19,615 bases of DNA from JBBQNY01 sp038330365 (GCA_038330365.1 JBBQNY010000044.1:1-19615); one strand, 5' to 3'. Shown: positions 6,160-14,175, counted from the stretch's first letter. Numbers and translations are program-made. Notes: generated from the sequence alone by a model not told the origin.

Positions 6160-7686
6160 TCACCCACATCCCGCGAGTGACAATCGCTGCCCCGGCCGGA
6201 TCGTGTAGGGCGACTTGAGTCCATTCGAGCTCGCAATGCTCTTGGCGCTCGAGCATTCGTAGCGACGTGCAATGCCCGCAAGCGTCTCGCCACGCCGCAC
6301 GGTGTGCGAGCGGCCACCCGACTTGGTCTGCGCACTGCTCGCAGGCGCAGGCGCAACGCTGGGCGTAAACCCCGTCACTGTAGGCATCCGCGCACGCACG
6401 AGATCCCCGGCAATGCGCGCGCGTTCGCCGCTTACACAATGCTGGCCATAGAGCTTCGCGAGCTGCGGCGGCATGCGCAGCGATGCGCCCTTGTCCAGCA
6501 TCACATTGGGGTCGTGCCGGGGGTTGAGGTTGCGCAGCGTGCGGAACCATCCTCCGCGAATGCCCGCGTTGCCGGTGCAGATCGCCAGCTGATTGAGCGA
6601 GGCGGGTGCCTGCAATGAGATGATCACGGGCTCGCCACGGTCCACGCGCGGAAACTCGAGGCCATACTCGCTCGGATGCAGAAACAGCCACGCTGCGGCC
6701 AGCACCATCGGGACATACTCGCGCGTTTCCGGCGGCAGCTGCGCAAACACCTGCGGATCGTAGAAGCCCTTCCCGGGCTGGCTCTTGTAGAGCCGGCCCA
6801 CACGGCCTTCCCCGCCGTTGTAGGCCGCCAGCGAGAGCTCGAGGTTGTTGCCGAGCTGGGCAAAACGTTCGTTCAGATAGGCGACATTGGCGCGCGCGGA
6901 AAGCTGCGGATCGAAGCGCGTGTCGAAGCCCGAGGCGCCACTCAATCCGAAGCGTTGCCCGGTCGCTGGCATGAACTGCAACGGACCCGCCGCGCCGGAA
7001 CGGGAAACCGCGTGTACCTTGCCCGCCGATTCCTTGGCGAGGATGCCGAACAGCAACGCCTCGGGCAGGCCCGCGCGCTCGTATTCCGGCCACATCTGCC
7101 AACGCAGATACTGGTAGTTCTCCCATGCGTCGATGAGCTGCGGTCGCATCCAGGTCAACCATTCGGTCAACGCGGCCTTGGTGGGTTCGTTGAGGGTGAT
7201 GATCTCGCGCAGCTCCCGGCCCTTGAGTAGCGTGATCGACTTGCCGGACGCAGGCAGATTCGCGACCACCGACGACTCGCCGGAAATCTCGGGCGACGCT
7301 TCGAGCGCTGCGAAGCCCTCGTCCTGACCCTGGATGCGCCGCGCCAGCAATGCGTCGTAGACCGCCACTACGCGAGCGTGGTCGCAATCGGGATCCTGCT
7401 CGCAGCGCGTGGCTGCATCGAGCAGTGAGCTCGCAGCAGCGGCGAGCTCCACGCGACCCGCCTCGGCATCGCCCCCGGCGACGTGCTCGAGTCCCATTCG
7501 ATAGCGCGCTGCGGCGGCATCCACGGCCTCGTTGGCCGCGCGGGACGCGCTCGTTTCCTTGCCGCTGCCACTCGCTCCCGAACGCGAATTGCCCTGCGGC
7601 GCGGCGCACGCCGCGAGCAGCAGTGACGCCAACGCCATCAGCGCAATGGGCAGCGCCGCAGCGGAGCGACTGAAGGTCAATGTCAT
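6160..7686 (-). CDS. Membrane-bound lytic murein transglycosylase, MltD-like lipoprotein with LysM
   Basis: A 508-residue protein. The N-terminus is a lipoprotein signal with lipobox LAAC (Cys27), so it should be anchored in the envelope. An SLT (lysozyme-fold) domain spans about 205-330: LLFGILAKES carries the catalytic Glu219, GAAGPLQFMP (231-240) is the second family motif, and SLAAYNGGEGRV (285-296) the third. A single C-terminal LysM domain (461-504, HTVRRGETLAGIARRYEC ending with IRPGQRLSL) would bind peptidoglycan. E. coli MltD has two LysM repeats. Reaction: non-hydrolytic cleavage of murein strands giving 1,6-anhydro-muropeptides. An AGGA Shine-Dalgarno lies before the ATG. It is divergent from the HerA-like operon (136 bp). 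Confidence 0.88.
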   Translation of the reverse strand: MTLTFSRSAAALPIALMALASLLLAACAAPQGNSRSGASGSGKETSASRAANEAVDAAAARYRMGLEHVAGGDAEAGRVELAAAASSLLDAATRCEQDPDCDHARVVAVYDALLARRIQGQDEGFAALEASPEISGESSVVANLPASGKSITLLKGRELREIITLNEPTKAALTEWLTWMRPQLIDAWENYQYLRWQMWPEYERAGLPEALLFGILAKESAGKVHAVSRSGAAGPLQFMPATGQRFGLSGASGFDTRFDPQLSARANVAYLNERFAQLGNNLELSLAAYNGGEGRVGRLYKSQPGKGFYDPQVFAQLPPETREYVPMVLAAAWLFLHPSEYGLEFPRVDRGEPVIISLQAPASLNQLAICTGNAGIRGGWFRTLRNLNPRHDPNVMLDKGASLRMPPQLAKLYGQHCVSGERARIAGDLVRARMPTVTGFTPSVAPAPASSAQTKSGGRSHTVRRGETLAGIARRYECSSAKSIASSNGLKSPYTIRPGQRLSLAGCG

Positions 7687-7786
7687 GGTATTTCCTGGAA
7701 GGCGCGATGCCGCACGGTACCCAGCCTTGCAGCGCCGGGCAAACGCAGTCAGTGCTCGAGCCAGGGAAAGATCCTGTCCCGCCCAC

Positions 7787-7792
7787 TAGAAT
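7787..7792 (+). promoter_or_regulatory. Candidate -10 element for the HerA-like operon
   Basis: TAGAAT matches the sigma-70 -10 consensus at five of six positions and lies 30 bp before the ATG. No good -35 hexamer is found at 16-18 bp spacing (GGGAAA is in place), so the assignment is tentative. Confidence 0.3.
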
Positions 7793-7822
7793 CCTTGATC
7801 GAACGACAATCAGGACACGCGC

Positions 7823-9343
7823 ATGGGCGACATTCTGCTCGGCAAGGGCGAATCGCAAGTCTGGCTGCGCGCACGCTATGGCAATCGCCACGGTCTGGTC
7901 GCCGGCGCGACGGGCACCGGCAAGACGGTCACGCTGATGGTGATGGCGGAAGGCTTCTCGCGCCTCGGTGTCCCGGTGTTCATGGCGGACGTCAAGGGCG
8001 ACGTTGCGGGCCTCGCGATGCCGGGCGTGCCGAGCGAGCGGATCGCGGAGCGTGTGGCAGCCGTCGGTATCGACGACTACGCACCCGCCGCCAGCCCCGT
8101 CGTGTTCTGGGATCTCTACGGCGCCAGCGGCCATCCCGTGCGTGCGACGGTGAGCGAGATTGGCCCGACGCTGCTCGCGCGGATGCTCGAACTCAACGAC
8201 ACGCAATCCGGCGTGCTCGACATCACCTTCAAGCTGGCGGACGACCAGGGGCTGCTGCTGCTCGACCTGAAGGATCTGCGCGCGATGCTCGGTTTCGTGG
8301 CGGATTCGCGCAAGCAGATCTCGACGGAGTACGGCCTCGTCAGCACGGCGTCGATCGGTGCCATCCAGCGCGCCCTGCTGCGGCTCGAAACCAGTGGTGG
8401 CGAGGCCTTCTTCGGCGAGCCCGCACTGGCGCTGGAGGATCTGATGCGGGTCGCGCCGGATGGTCGCGGCGTCGTCAACATCCTCGCCGCCGAGAAGCTC
8501 ATCCTCAAGCCCCGCCTCTACTCGACATTCCTGTTGTGGCTGCTGTCGGAACTGTTCGAGAGCTTGCCCGAGGCCGGGGATCTCGACCAGCCCAAGCTCG
8601 TGTTCTTTTTCGACGAGGCGCATCTGCTGTTCGACGACGCGCCGCCGGCATTGCGGCAGCGGGTCGAGCAGGTTGTGCGCATCATCCGCTCGAAAGGCGT
8701 CGGTGTTTACTTCTGTTCGCAGTATCCCGACGACGTTCCCGACGACATCCTTGGCCAGCTCGGCAATCGGGTGCAACACGCACTGCGTGCATTCACGCCG
8801 CGCGACCAGAAAGCCGTGCGCGTTGCCGCGGAGACCTTCGTGGCCAACCCCGCGCTCGATGTCGAGCAGACCCTCGGCCAGCTTGGCGTCGGCGAAGCAC
8901 TGGTTTCGACCTTGCAGGACAAGGCTGTGCCGATGCCGGTGGAGCGCACGCTGATCTCGCCACCCCGAGCGCGCATGGGTGCCATCACCGCCGCCGAACG
9001 GCTCGCGGTGCGGGCGCGTTCGCCTGTGGGTGCGAAGTACGACAACGCCGTTGATCGCGAGTCAGCGAGCGAGATGTTGCGAAAGCGCGCCGAAGCCGAT
9101 GCAACCGCGGCTCCCGCAGCCGGCGCTGCAGCCGGCAAGGCGCGCGCGGGCCGGGGCACAGCGTCGAAGCCCGCACCGGCACCCGCATCGACTGCAGGCA
9201 GCAGTCGCGTCAAGGACTGGCTGTTCGGGACCTCGCGCCGACAGGGTGCCATTGAGACCATGGCCAAGCAGACGGCGCGTACCGTAGGCAGCCAGCTGGG
9301 CCGCCAGATCCTGCGCGGCATCCTCGGGGGACGGCGCCGATGA
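7823..9343 (+). CDS. HerA-like/DUF853 P-loop ATPase (YjgR family)
   Basis: A 506-residue protein. Walker A is GATGTGKT (28-35) and Walker B LVFFFDEAH (259-267, D264/E265). MADVKGDVAGLAMPG (54-68) and SIGAIQRALL are typical of the DUF853/YjgR family of HerA-related ATPases. The mid-region (about 425-458) is an Ala/Pro-rich linker, followed by a conserved tail beginning VKDWLFGTSRRQG. Family members resemble DNA-translocating ATPases but the physiological role of YjgR is not settled; no NurA-type nuclease is nearby, so a repair role is not supported here. AGGA precedes the ATG. First gene of an operon running to greB; its stop TGA overlaps the next ATG as TGATG (9341-9345), and its last codons are part of a tandem duplication. 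Confidence 0.87.
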   Translation: MGDILLGKGESQVWLRARYGNRHGLVAGATGTGKTVTLMVMAEGFSRLGVPVFMADVKGDVAGLAMPGVPSERIAERVAAVGIDDYAPAASPVVFWDLYGASGHPVRATVSEIGPTLLARMLELNDTQSGVLDITFKLADDQGLLLLDLKDLRAMLGFVADSRKQISTEYGLVSTASIGAIQRALLRLETSGGEAFFGEPALALEDLMRVAPDGRGVVNILAAEKLILKPRLYSTFLLWLLSELFESLPEAGDLDQPKLVFFFDEAHLLFDDAPPALRQRVEQVVRIIRSKGVGVYFCSQYPDDVPDDILGQLGNRVQHALRAFTPRDQKAVRVAAETFVANPALDVEQTLGQLGVGEALVSTLQDKAVPMPVERTLISPPRARMGAITAAERLAVRARSPVGAKYDNAVDRESASEMLRKRAEADATAAPAAGAAAGKARAGRGTASKPAPAPASTAGSSRVKDWLFGTSRRQGAIETMAKQTARTVGSQLGRQILRGILGGRRR

Positions 9344-9477
9344 TGGCGCACCGCGCGGCCGAGGGCAGCGCGCGCTGCGAGGGCCGCCAGCCTGGCCGCC
9401 GGATCCTGCGCGGCGTCCCCGGGGAACGGCGCCGCTGATGGCGCGCCGTGCGGCCCAGGGCAGCGCGCGCTTCGAGG
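9291..9477. repeat. 95-bp tandem duplication across a gene junction
   Basis: Copy 1 (9291-9382) and copy 2 (9386-9477) align without gaps over 92 bp with 11 differences, about 88% identity, at a period of 95 bp. Each copy contains the last codons of the HerA-like gene, a TGATG stop/start overlap, and the first codons of the membrane-protein gene. Confidence 0.85.
9343..9438 (+). CDS. 31-codon minicistron created by the tandem duplication
   Basis: The first duplicated start codon (9343-9345, or the adjacent in-frame ATG at 9340) opens a 31-residue frame beginning MAHRAAEGSARCEG, which mirrors MARRAAQGSARFED of the downstream membrane protein. Because the 95-bp period is not a multiple of three, the frame leaves the membrane-protein sequence, reads the second copy of the HerA-like tail in another frame (GRRILRGV) and stops at TGA 9436-9438. 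That stop overlaps the real downstream ATG as TGATG. No function is proposed for the peptide; its translation may serve only to pass ribosomes on. Whether it is translated is an inference from the overlap geometry. Confidence 0.4.
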   Translation: MAHRAAEGSARCEGRQPGRRILRGVPGERRR

Positions 9478-10706
9478 ACATCGGCCGCGCGTTCGCCTAT
9501 CCGCTTCAGCCTGCGGCGCTGACATCGATACTCGCCTACGCGCTCGCGCTGATGACGGGGTCGCTACCCGTGCTGGGATTCGCGCTTGCACTGGTGGTGT
9601 GGGCGGCGGCCTACCGCTATGCAATTGCCGTGCTCGAACGCAGTGCGGCCGGAGTAGCGGCCGCGCCCGACTACGTGCTGGACGCGCAACCGCGCAGCGG
9701 CGCCGTGATGCTGGTGCTGCAGCTTGCCTTCATCGCACTCAATCTGGTCGTGAGTCTCTGGGTCGACGACAACGGGCAGCGCTATGCGTGGTGGGCATTG
9801 CTGGCGCTGCTGCAGCCCGCCATCACCATCAATCTGGTGCTGACGGGGGACATCGGCAGCGCCCTCAACCCGGTCGGCTGGTTCCAGCTGATCACGCGCA
9901 TCGGGCTCGGTTACCTGTTGCTGGTCGTGGTCGGAGCGCTCTGCCTCTCCGTGCAGGGTCACGCGAACGCGCTGCTGCATCAATGGCTTCCGGGCCTGTT
10001 CGCGACCGTAATCGCAGGCTTCGTCGCGTTCTATCTGCTGGTGTTCAACTTTCACCTGATGGGGCGCATCGTGTACGGCCGACGGCTGGAGATCGGCTTC
10101 GAGCCTGAGCCCGTCGATGATGTGCTGGATCCCACCACCCGTCACCAGGGTTTCATGCGCGAGACCGAACGCATGATCGCGGACGGCAAGCTCAAGGAAG
10201 CCGCTGCCGCACTCAAGCTCCATCTCGACAGCGAGCCGCACACAACCGAGGCGATGCACCGGCGCTATCGGCGGCTGCTGGAGCAGACCGGCGACATCGT
10301 GGCACTCGGAGCGCACACGCAGACGCATGTATCGCGACTTCTCGGCGAACGGCGCGAGCGGGACGCGATGTTGCTCGTGCAGGAAGTGAACGTGCGCGAC
10401 CCGGACTTCCGGCTGCGCGACGCGGACCAGCGGGCGCAGATCGTACGCACCGCCCTGCGCTCCGGCATGCCGGAAGTCGCGCTGGTGCAGGCGGCGGATT
10501 TCCACATCACGTGGCCGAAGCACGAGGCCGTGCCGGAACTGGCCCTGCTGGCCGCGCGGCTGCTGGTCGACCGCAGGTCGGACACCGCCGGCGCGCGTGC
10601 CGTGCTTGCGTTCGCGGCGGAGCGCTTTCCCGACGATCCCCTGCAGCAGGAAATCCTGCTCAAGATCGAGCAGATCCAGGCGCTGGAAGCCAGACTCGAT
10701 CCGTGA
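9438..10706 (+). CDS. Polytopic membrane protein with TPR-like C-terminal half
   Basis: A 422-residue protein I do not recognise by name. Hydrophobic segments lie at about 29-52, 88-108, 117-137, 152-172 and 184-206, giving five to six membrane spans. From about 232 to the end it is soluble and helical with TPR-like spacing: KLKEAAAALKLHLDSEP, RERDAMLLVQEVNVRDPDF, GMPEVALVQAADFH, and ARAVLAFAAERFPDDP. This suggests a membrane-anchored scaffold with a protein-binding domain in the cytoplasm or periplasm. The start ATG overlaps the minicistron stop (TGATG) and its own stop overlaps the greB GTG (GTGA), so it is coupled on both sides. A start at the duplicated upstream ATG would be out of frame. 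Confidence 0.75.
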   Translation: MARRAAQGSARFEDIGRAFAYPLQPAALTSILAYALALMTGSLPVLGFALALVVWAAAYRYAIAVLERSAAGVAAAPDYVLDAQPRSGAVMLVLQLAFIALNLVVSLWVDDNGQRYAWWALLALLQPAITINLVLTGDIGSALNPVGWFQLITRIGLGYLLLVVVGALCLSVQGHANALLHQWLPGLFATVIAGFVAFYLLVFNFHLMGRIVYGRRLEIGFEPEPVDDVLDPTTRHQGFMRETERMIADGKLKEAAAALKLHLDSEPHTTEAMHRRYRRLLEQTGDIVALGAHTQTHVSRLLGERRERDAMLLVQEVNVRDPDFRLRDADQRAQIVRTALRSGMPEVALVQAADFHITWPKHEAVPELALLAARLLVDRRSDTAGARAVLAFAAERFPDDPLQQEILLKIEQIQALEARLDP

Positions 10707-11227
10707 GGCGAACGCTCCCGCCAGCGCCGCCCTCAACTGCGCTGACCACACGCGCGGGATTCGAGCGGCTGCAGACCGAACTCGATCGCCTGTGGCGGCA
10801 CGAGCGGCCGGAGGTCGTTCGCGCACTGGCGGCCGCTGCCGCGGAAGGCGACCGCTCCGAGAATGCGGAATACATCTATCGCAAGAAGCAGCTCTATGCG
10901 ATTGACCGTCGCGTGCGCTTCCTCAGCAAACGCATCCCGGAGTTGCGCATCGTGGACACCGCACCTTCCGATCCAGGCGCCGTGTACTTCGGCGCATGGA
11001 TCGAGCTGGCGCGACTCGACGCATCGGAAGGAGCGGAAGGAGCGGAAGGCACGCTGCGCTATCGCATCGTGGGCCCGGACGAGACCGATGCACGGACCGG
11101 CTGCATCAGTATCGATTCGCCACTGGCGCGTGCACTCCTGCGCAAACGCGTGGGCGATACGGCGATCGCGATGCTCCCCGGCGGTCCCGCGAAGTTCGAG
11201 CTGCTCGAGATTTCCTACCAGCCCTGA
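10703..11227 (+). CDS. greB: Transcript cleavage factor GreB
   Basis: A 174-residue protein starting at GTG 10703, which overlaps the preceding stop as GTGA. No ATG sits near the expected N-terminus, and the upstream in-frame extension is just the membrane-protein gene in another frame. The N-terminal coiled coil (about 14-80) carries ERPEV and EGDRSENAEY, with the acidic tip residues D50 and E53 that deliver magnesium to the RNA polymerase active site. DRRVRFLSKRI and the FKBP-like C-terminal domain (FGAWIEL, RYRIVGPDE, ISIDSPLARALL, KRVGD) are clearly GreB. It rescues backtracked polymerase by stimulating transcript cleavage. Unusual: an SEGAEGAEG insertion (108-116), encoded by a 9-bp repeat, in the first C-terminal hairpin. 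Confidence 0.92.
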   Translation: MRRTLPPAPPSTALTTRAGFERLQTELDRLWRHERPEVVRALAAAAAEGDRSENAEYIYRKKQLYAIDRRVRFLSKRIPELRIVDTAPSDPGAVYFGAWIELARLDASEGAEGAEGTLRYRIVGPDETDARTGCISIDSPLARALLRKRVGDTAIAMLPGGPAKFELLEISYQP

Positions 11228-11561
11228 TTCGCCCCTCTGCAAGAAGGGCCTCTCCTCCGGAACGGGGCTGCGGTGACGGTTCCCTGCCCTGCAGCATCCG
11301 ACTCCAGCGCAAAGTCTGCATCGATGTGTGCCTTGGCGCGCAGGCGCGACCTGCATTCCCCAGCCGCAACGTTGATGCGCGACAACATTTCCTGTTCCCG
11401 AAACGATGCCGGTAATTCTGGCGCAGCGCGAGCGCGGGATTGGATGCATCACAGCTGCAGCGCCGCACCCCGACTGGCGCTTCACCGTGTGGGTGCCGCG
11501 GTGCTGCGGCTGCCAGTGCTGGGATAGAGTGCCCGCTCCGGGGGGAAGGGTGGCGAGGCGC
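11228..11561. other. 334-bp noncoding gap between greB and the TIR gene
   Basis: No convincing gene was found. An in-frame extension of the TIR gene back to 11406 is possible but would add 52 residues rich in Cys and Trp before the domain. A weak GCCCC/GGGGC dyad (11231-11269) follows greB. TAGAGT at 11525-11530 is a poor candidate -10 for the TIR gene; no matching -35 was seen. Confidence 0.5.
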
Positions 11562-13532
11562 ATGTCCAGCGACGTTGCAAGCGAGCAGGAGAGCAAACGT
11601 CCTTCGGTGTTCCTGAGCTATTCCCGCGCAGACCAGGTACAGGCGCGGGTACTGGCGGAGGCGCTGGAAGCAGCCGGCCTCCAGGTCTGGTGGGACACGC
11701 TCATCGAAGGCGGCGCAGCATTCGCGCGATCCATCGAAGCCGCCCTCGACGCCAGCGATGCGGTGGTGGTGCTGTGGTCCCGGCATTCGATTGCATCGGA
11801 CTGGGTACTCGACGAAGCCGCCGGAGGTCGCGACCTGAAAAAGCTGGTGCCGGTATCGCTCGATGGCACCGAACCACCGCTCGGTTTCCGCCAATACCAG
11901 TCGATCGCGCTGGACGCCCGCGGCGGCCAGTTTGACGGCGAATCCGTGCAGGCCGTGCTGCGTGCGGTACTGCCCCTGGCAGGGCGCGAGGCGGTTCCGC
12001 GGCCGACTCCACGCCCACACGCGCCGGCACCAGGTGATGCTTCCCGACGCGCGCTGCTGATCGGTGGCGGCGCCGTGGTGCTTGCCGGTGTTGCGGCCGG
12101 CGTCTTCGGCTGGCGGCGCGGCGGGATCGGCGGGTTCGGCGGCGCTGCGATGACAGAAAGCAGCGTTGCGGTGCTGCCCTTCAAGAATCTCAGCGGCGAC
12201 GCCCAACAGGTCTACTTTTCCGACGGTCTCTCCGAAGAAGTGCGCTCGACGCTGGCGCGCAATCGCAAACTGAAAGTCATGGCCGAGGCCTCATCCGGCA
12301 AGTTTCGCGACAGCAAAAAGGGCGCGGTGGACATTGCCTCGCAGCTGGGCGTTGCGTTCCTGCTCGATGGAAGCGTGCGCTGGTCCGGCTCGAACGTGCG
12401 CATCGCGGCGGACCTGATCGATGGTCAAACGGGTTTCAGCCGCTGGACGGAGACGTTCGAACGCCGCATCGACGACGTGTTTGCGGTGCAGAGCGAAATC
12501 GCCACCACCGTGGCTTCGGCCCTGGCCGCCCAGGTGGCACCGACATCGGCAAAGGCAGAGCGTTCGGCATCCGGAGGCACCGCGGTGGTGCCTGCATTCG
12601 ATGCCTATCTGCGCGGCCGCAAAGCCTACGACCTGAGTACCGACGAAGCCATGGAGCGCGCAGCGCTGAGCTTGTTCGATGCGGCGATCGCACTGGATCC
12701 GGAATACGCCTCTGCGCATGCGGCGCGCGCCCTGACCCTGACCACGCTGGCGAACCAGTTCGGCCACGTCGGCGAACACGAGGCAATGTACGACCAGGCC
12801 GTTGTGGCGGCGGAACGCGCCGTAGCACTGGCGCCGGAATGTGCCGCCGCGCACTCGATGCTGGGGTTCGTGTGGTTCCAGGGGCGTCTCGACGCGCGCG
12901 CGGCGCGCGCGCCCTTCGAGCAATCCAACGCGCTGGGTGCGGGCGAAGCCACCGTGCAGGCGCGCTGGGCCCAGTATTGCGCGCGCACCGGTCGCATCGC
13001 CGAAGCCAGCGAGGCGATCGAACGGGCGCTCGCGCGCGATCGCCTGAACGCGCTGATCCACCGCGGAGCCGGGACCGTCGAGTACGCCGCGAGACGCTTC
13101 GAAGCATCCATTCCGCCGCTGCGAAAATCTCTCGCGATGAACCCGCGCATGCCGCACTCGCACGCGTTGATTGGCGATGCACTGCTCAATCTGGGCGAAC
13201 TCCCGAAGGCCCGGATCGAATATGGGGCCGAGCCGGTTCCCGATTTCAAGTTGACGGGCCTTGCGATTGTTGAGCATCGGAGCGGCGATGCACGCGCCGC
13301 GCGCACCGCGATGCAACGACTCGTCCACGAGCGCGGCGACACGGTGCTCTATCAGCAGGCGCAGGTGCTGGCGCAGTTCGGTGATCTGGAGGGTGCCATT
13401 GCACGTCTGTTGAAGGCGAGGGAATTCGGCGATTCGGGATTGATCTATGCGCGCAACGATCCGTTTCTGGATCCGTTGCGCAGCGATCCGCGGATGCAGG
13501 CGCTGCTCACCGGCATGGGATTCGGGGTTTGA
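11562..13532 (+). CDS. TIR domain - transmembrane - TolB-like - TPR protein
   Basis: A 656-residue protein from ATG 11562. A TIR domain occupies about 15-137: SVFLSYSRADQ (15-25) is box 1, and WVLDE (81-85) matches the WxxxE helix that carries the catalytic Glu in NADase TIR domains (E85). One membrane helix follows at 164-183 (ALLIGGGAVVLAGVAAGVFG), then a TolB-N/FlgO-like domain at about 199-325 (SVAVLPFKNLSGD, YFSDGLSEEV, FLLDGSVRW) of the kind often fused to CadC-like or cyclase sensors. The rest (345-650) is TPR repeats such as LFDAAIALDPEYASAHAARA. The TIR would face the cytoplasm and the TPR half the periplasm. Role unknown: signal-gated NAD+ cleavage or scaffolding. It appears monocistronic. 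Confidence 0.8.
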   Translation: MSSDVASEQESKRPSVFLSYSRADQVQARVLAEALEAAGLQVWWDTLIEGGAAFARSIEAALDASDAVVVLWSRHSIASDWVLDEAAGGRDLKKLVPVSLDGTEPPLGFRQYQSIALDARGGQFDGESVQAVLRAVLPLAGREAVPRPTPRPHAPAPGDASRRALLIGGGAVVLAGVAAGVFGWRRGGIGGFGGAAMTESSVAVLPFKNLSGDAQQVYFSDGLSEEVRSTLARNRKLKVMAEASSGKFRDSKKGAVDIASQLGVAFLLDGSVRWSGSNVRIAADLIDGQTGFSRWTETFERRIDDVFAVQSEIATTVASALAAQVAPTSAKAERSASGGTAVVPAFDAYLRGRKAYDLSTDEAMERAALSLFDAAIALDPEYASAHAARALTLTTLANQFGHVGEHEAMYDQAVVAAERAVALAPECAAAHSMLGFVWFQGRLDARAARAPFEQSNALGAGEATVQARWAQYCARTGRIAEASEAIERALARDRLNALIHRGAGTVEYAARRFEASIPPLRKSLAMNPRMPHSHALIGDALLNLGELPKARIEYGAEPVPDFKLTGLAIVEHRSGDARAARTAMQRLVHERGDTVLYQQAQVLAQFGDLEGAIARLLKAREFGDSGLIYARNDPFLDPLRSDPRMQALLTGMGFGV

Positions 13533-13558
13533 GCGTGCGAGGACGCGCTGTGACGGGG

Positions 13559-13591
13559 CGGCAGAACCCGCAGCGGGATTGAATCCTGCCG
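13559..13591 (+). terminator. Weak hairpin after the TIR gene
   Basis: CGGCAG (13559-13564) pairs with CTGCCG (13586-13591), with an inner CCCGC-A-GCGGG. It lies 27 bp past the stop codon and has no T-tract. It is possibly a factor-assisted terminator or only mRNA 3'-end structure. Confidence 0.25.
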
Positions 13592-13723
13592 GCGTGTAGG
13601 TTGTTGAGGCGTGCCGAACATGCCGCAGGTTCAACACGCGCGGAGCGGGTGAACAAGTTCCGCCGGGCCGGGAATGCGGGGGAGCCGGCCGAGGCTTGTT
13701 GCGCCAGGTCTCTGGTGCAAAGA

Positions 13724-13739
13724 TGTGACGCGGCTCACA
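13724..13739. promoter_or_regulatory. CRP/Clp-type operator
   Basis: TGTGA-CGCGGC-TCACA is a perfect match to the symmetric TGTGA-N6-TCACA consensus of CRP; Clp of Xanthomonadales recognises the same motif. Its centre is 73 bp before the lipoprotein ATG at 13805, a suitable distance for class I or II activation, though no strong -10 is visible (CAGATT at 13767-13772 is one candidate). It is the only perfect instance noticed in the window. Confidence 0.7.
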
Positions 13740-13804
13740 GAAAGTGAAGCCGCACATGCATGGATTCAGATTTTGCCGTCCGACACTTTCAGGGGGTTGC
13801 GGTC

Positions 13805-14074
13805 ATGAAAAGCATCAAGCTGGCGCTGTTGATGGTGGTGTTGTGTGGGACCTTGTTCGCCTGCAAGCAGCCCGAGGCGCCCGTGCCTGCCGAGGAAATA
13901 TCTCCGCCTCCCATGGTGAGCGCGCCGGCTCCGGCCCCGCCCATGGCAGCCGACCCGATGCTGTCGGAGCCCGCAATCACCGAAGGCACTTTCGAGGAGG
14001 ACATGGACGAGGACTCCCCGCATTCGGGTGGCGACAAGATCGGAACAGGTGGCGGAACCGTTCCGGAAAAATAG
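13805..14074 (+). CDS. Small lipoprotein with acidic tail
   Basis: An 89-residue protein starting at ATG 13805, preceded by AGGGGG. The N-terminus is MKSIKLALLMVVL, followed by lipobox LFAC (Cys at position 19), so it should be lipidated and envelope-anchored. The mature part is Pro/Ala-rich (about 21-52), then strongly acidic (EGTFEEDMDEDSP) and ends with a Gly-rich GTGGGTVPEK. It has no recognisable domain. The 15 codons upstream of this ATG in the same frame lack a signal-like start. A perfect CRP-type site upstream suggests regulation by a CRP/Clp-family protein. It converges with the acidic serine protease gene. Function unknown. Confidence 0.7.
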   Translation: MKSIKLALLMVVLCGTLFACKQPEAPVPAEEISPPPMVSAPAPAPPMAADPMLSEPAITEGTFEEDMDEDSPHSGGDKIGTGGGTVPEK

Positions 14075-14175
14075 TCGCGCGCCTGGCAGCGGATGCTGCC
14101 GACTGACGACCGCTTCGATCGCCCGCCGGTTGCATCCGCGGCCCATGCTGCAAGAACCCATGCGCCTGCGTCAGA

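Noticed and set aside
6068..8779. 903-residue minus-strand open frame
   Set aside because: It runs antisense to the HerA-like gene and out of frame through the transglycosylase gene. Composition is Arg/Gly-rich with no domain; it is a high-GC shadow frame.
7823..9343. HerA-like ATPase as part of an antiphage system
   Set aside because: The protein fits the housekeeping DUF853/YjgR family, and its coupled neighbours are a membrane protein and greB, not a nuclease or SIR2 partner.
11406..11561. Upstream in-frame start for the TIR protein
   Set aside because: It would add a Cys/Trp-rich stretch unlike TIR N-termini. The ATG at 11562 places box 1 at residue 15, which is normal.
12291..13757. 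488-residue minus-strand open frame
   Set aside because: Antisense to the TolB-like/TPR part of the TIR protein; no recognisable domains.
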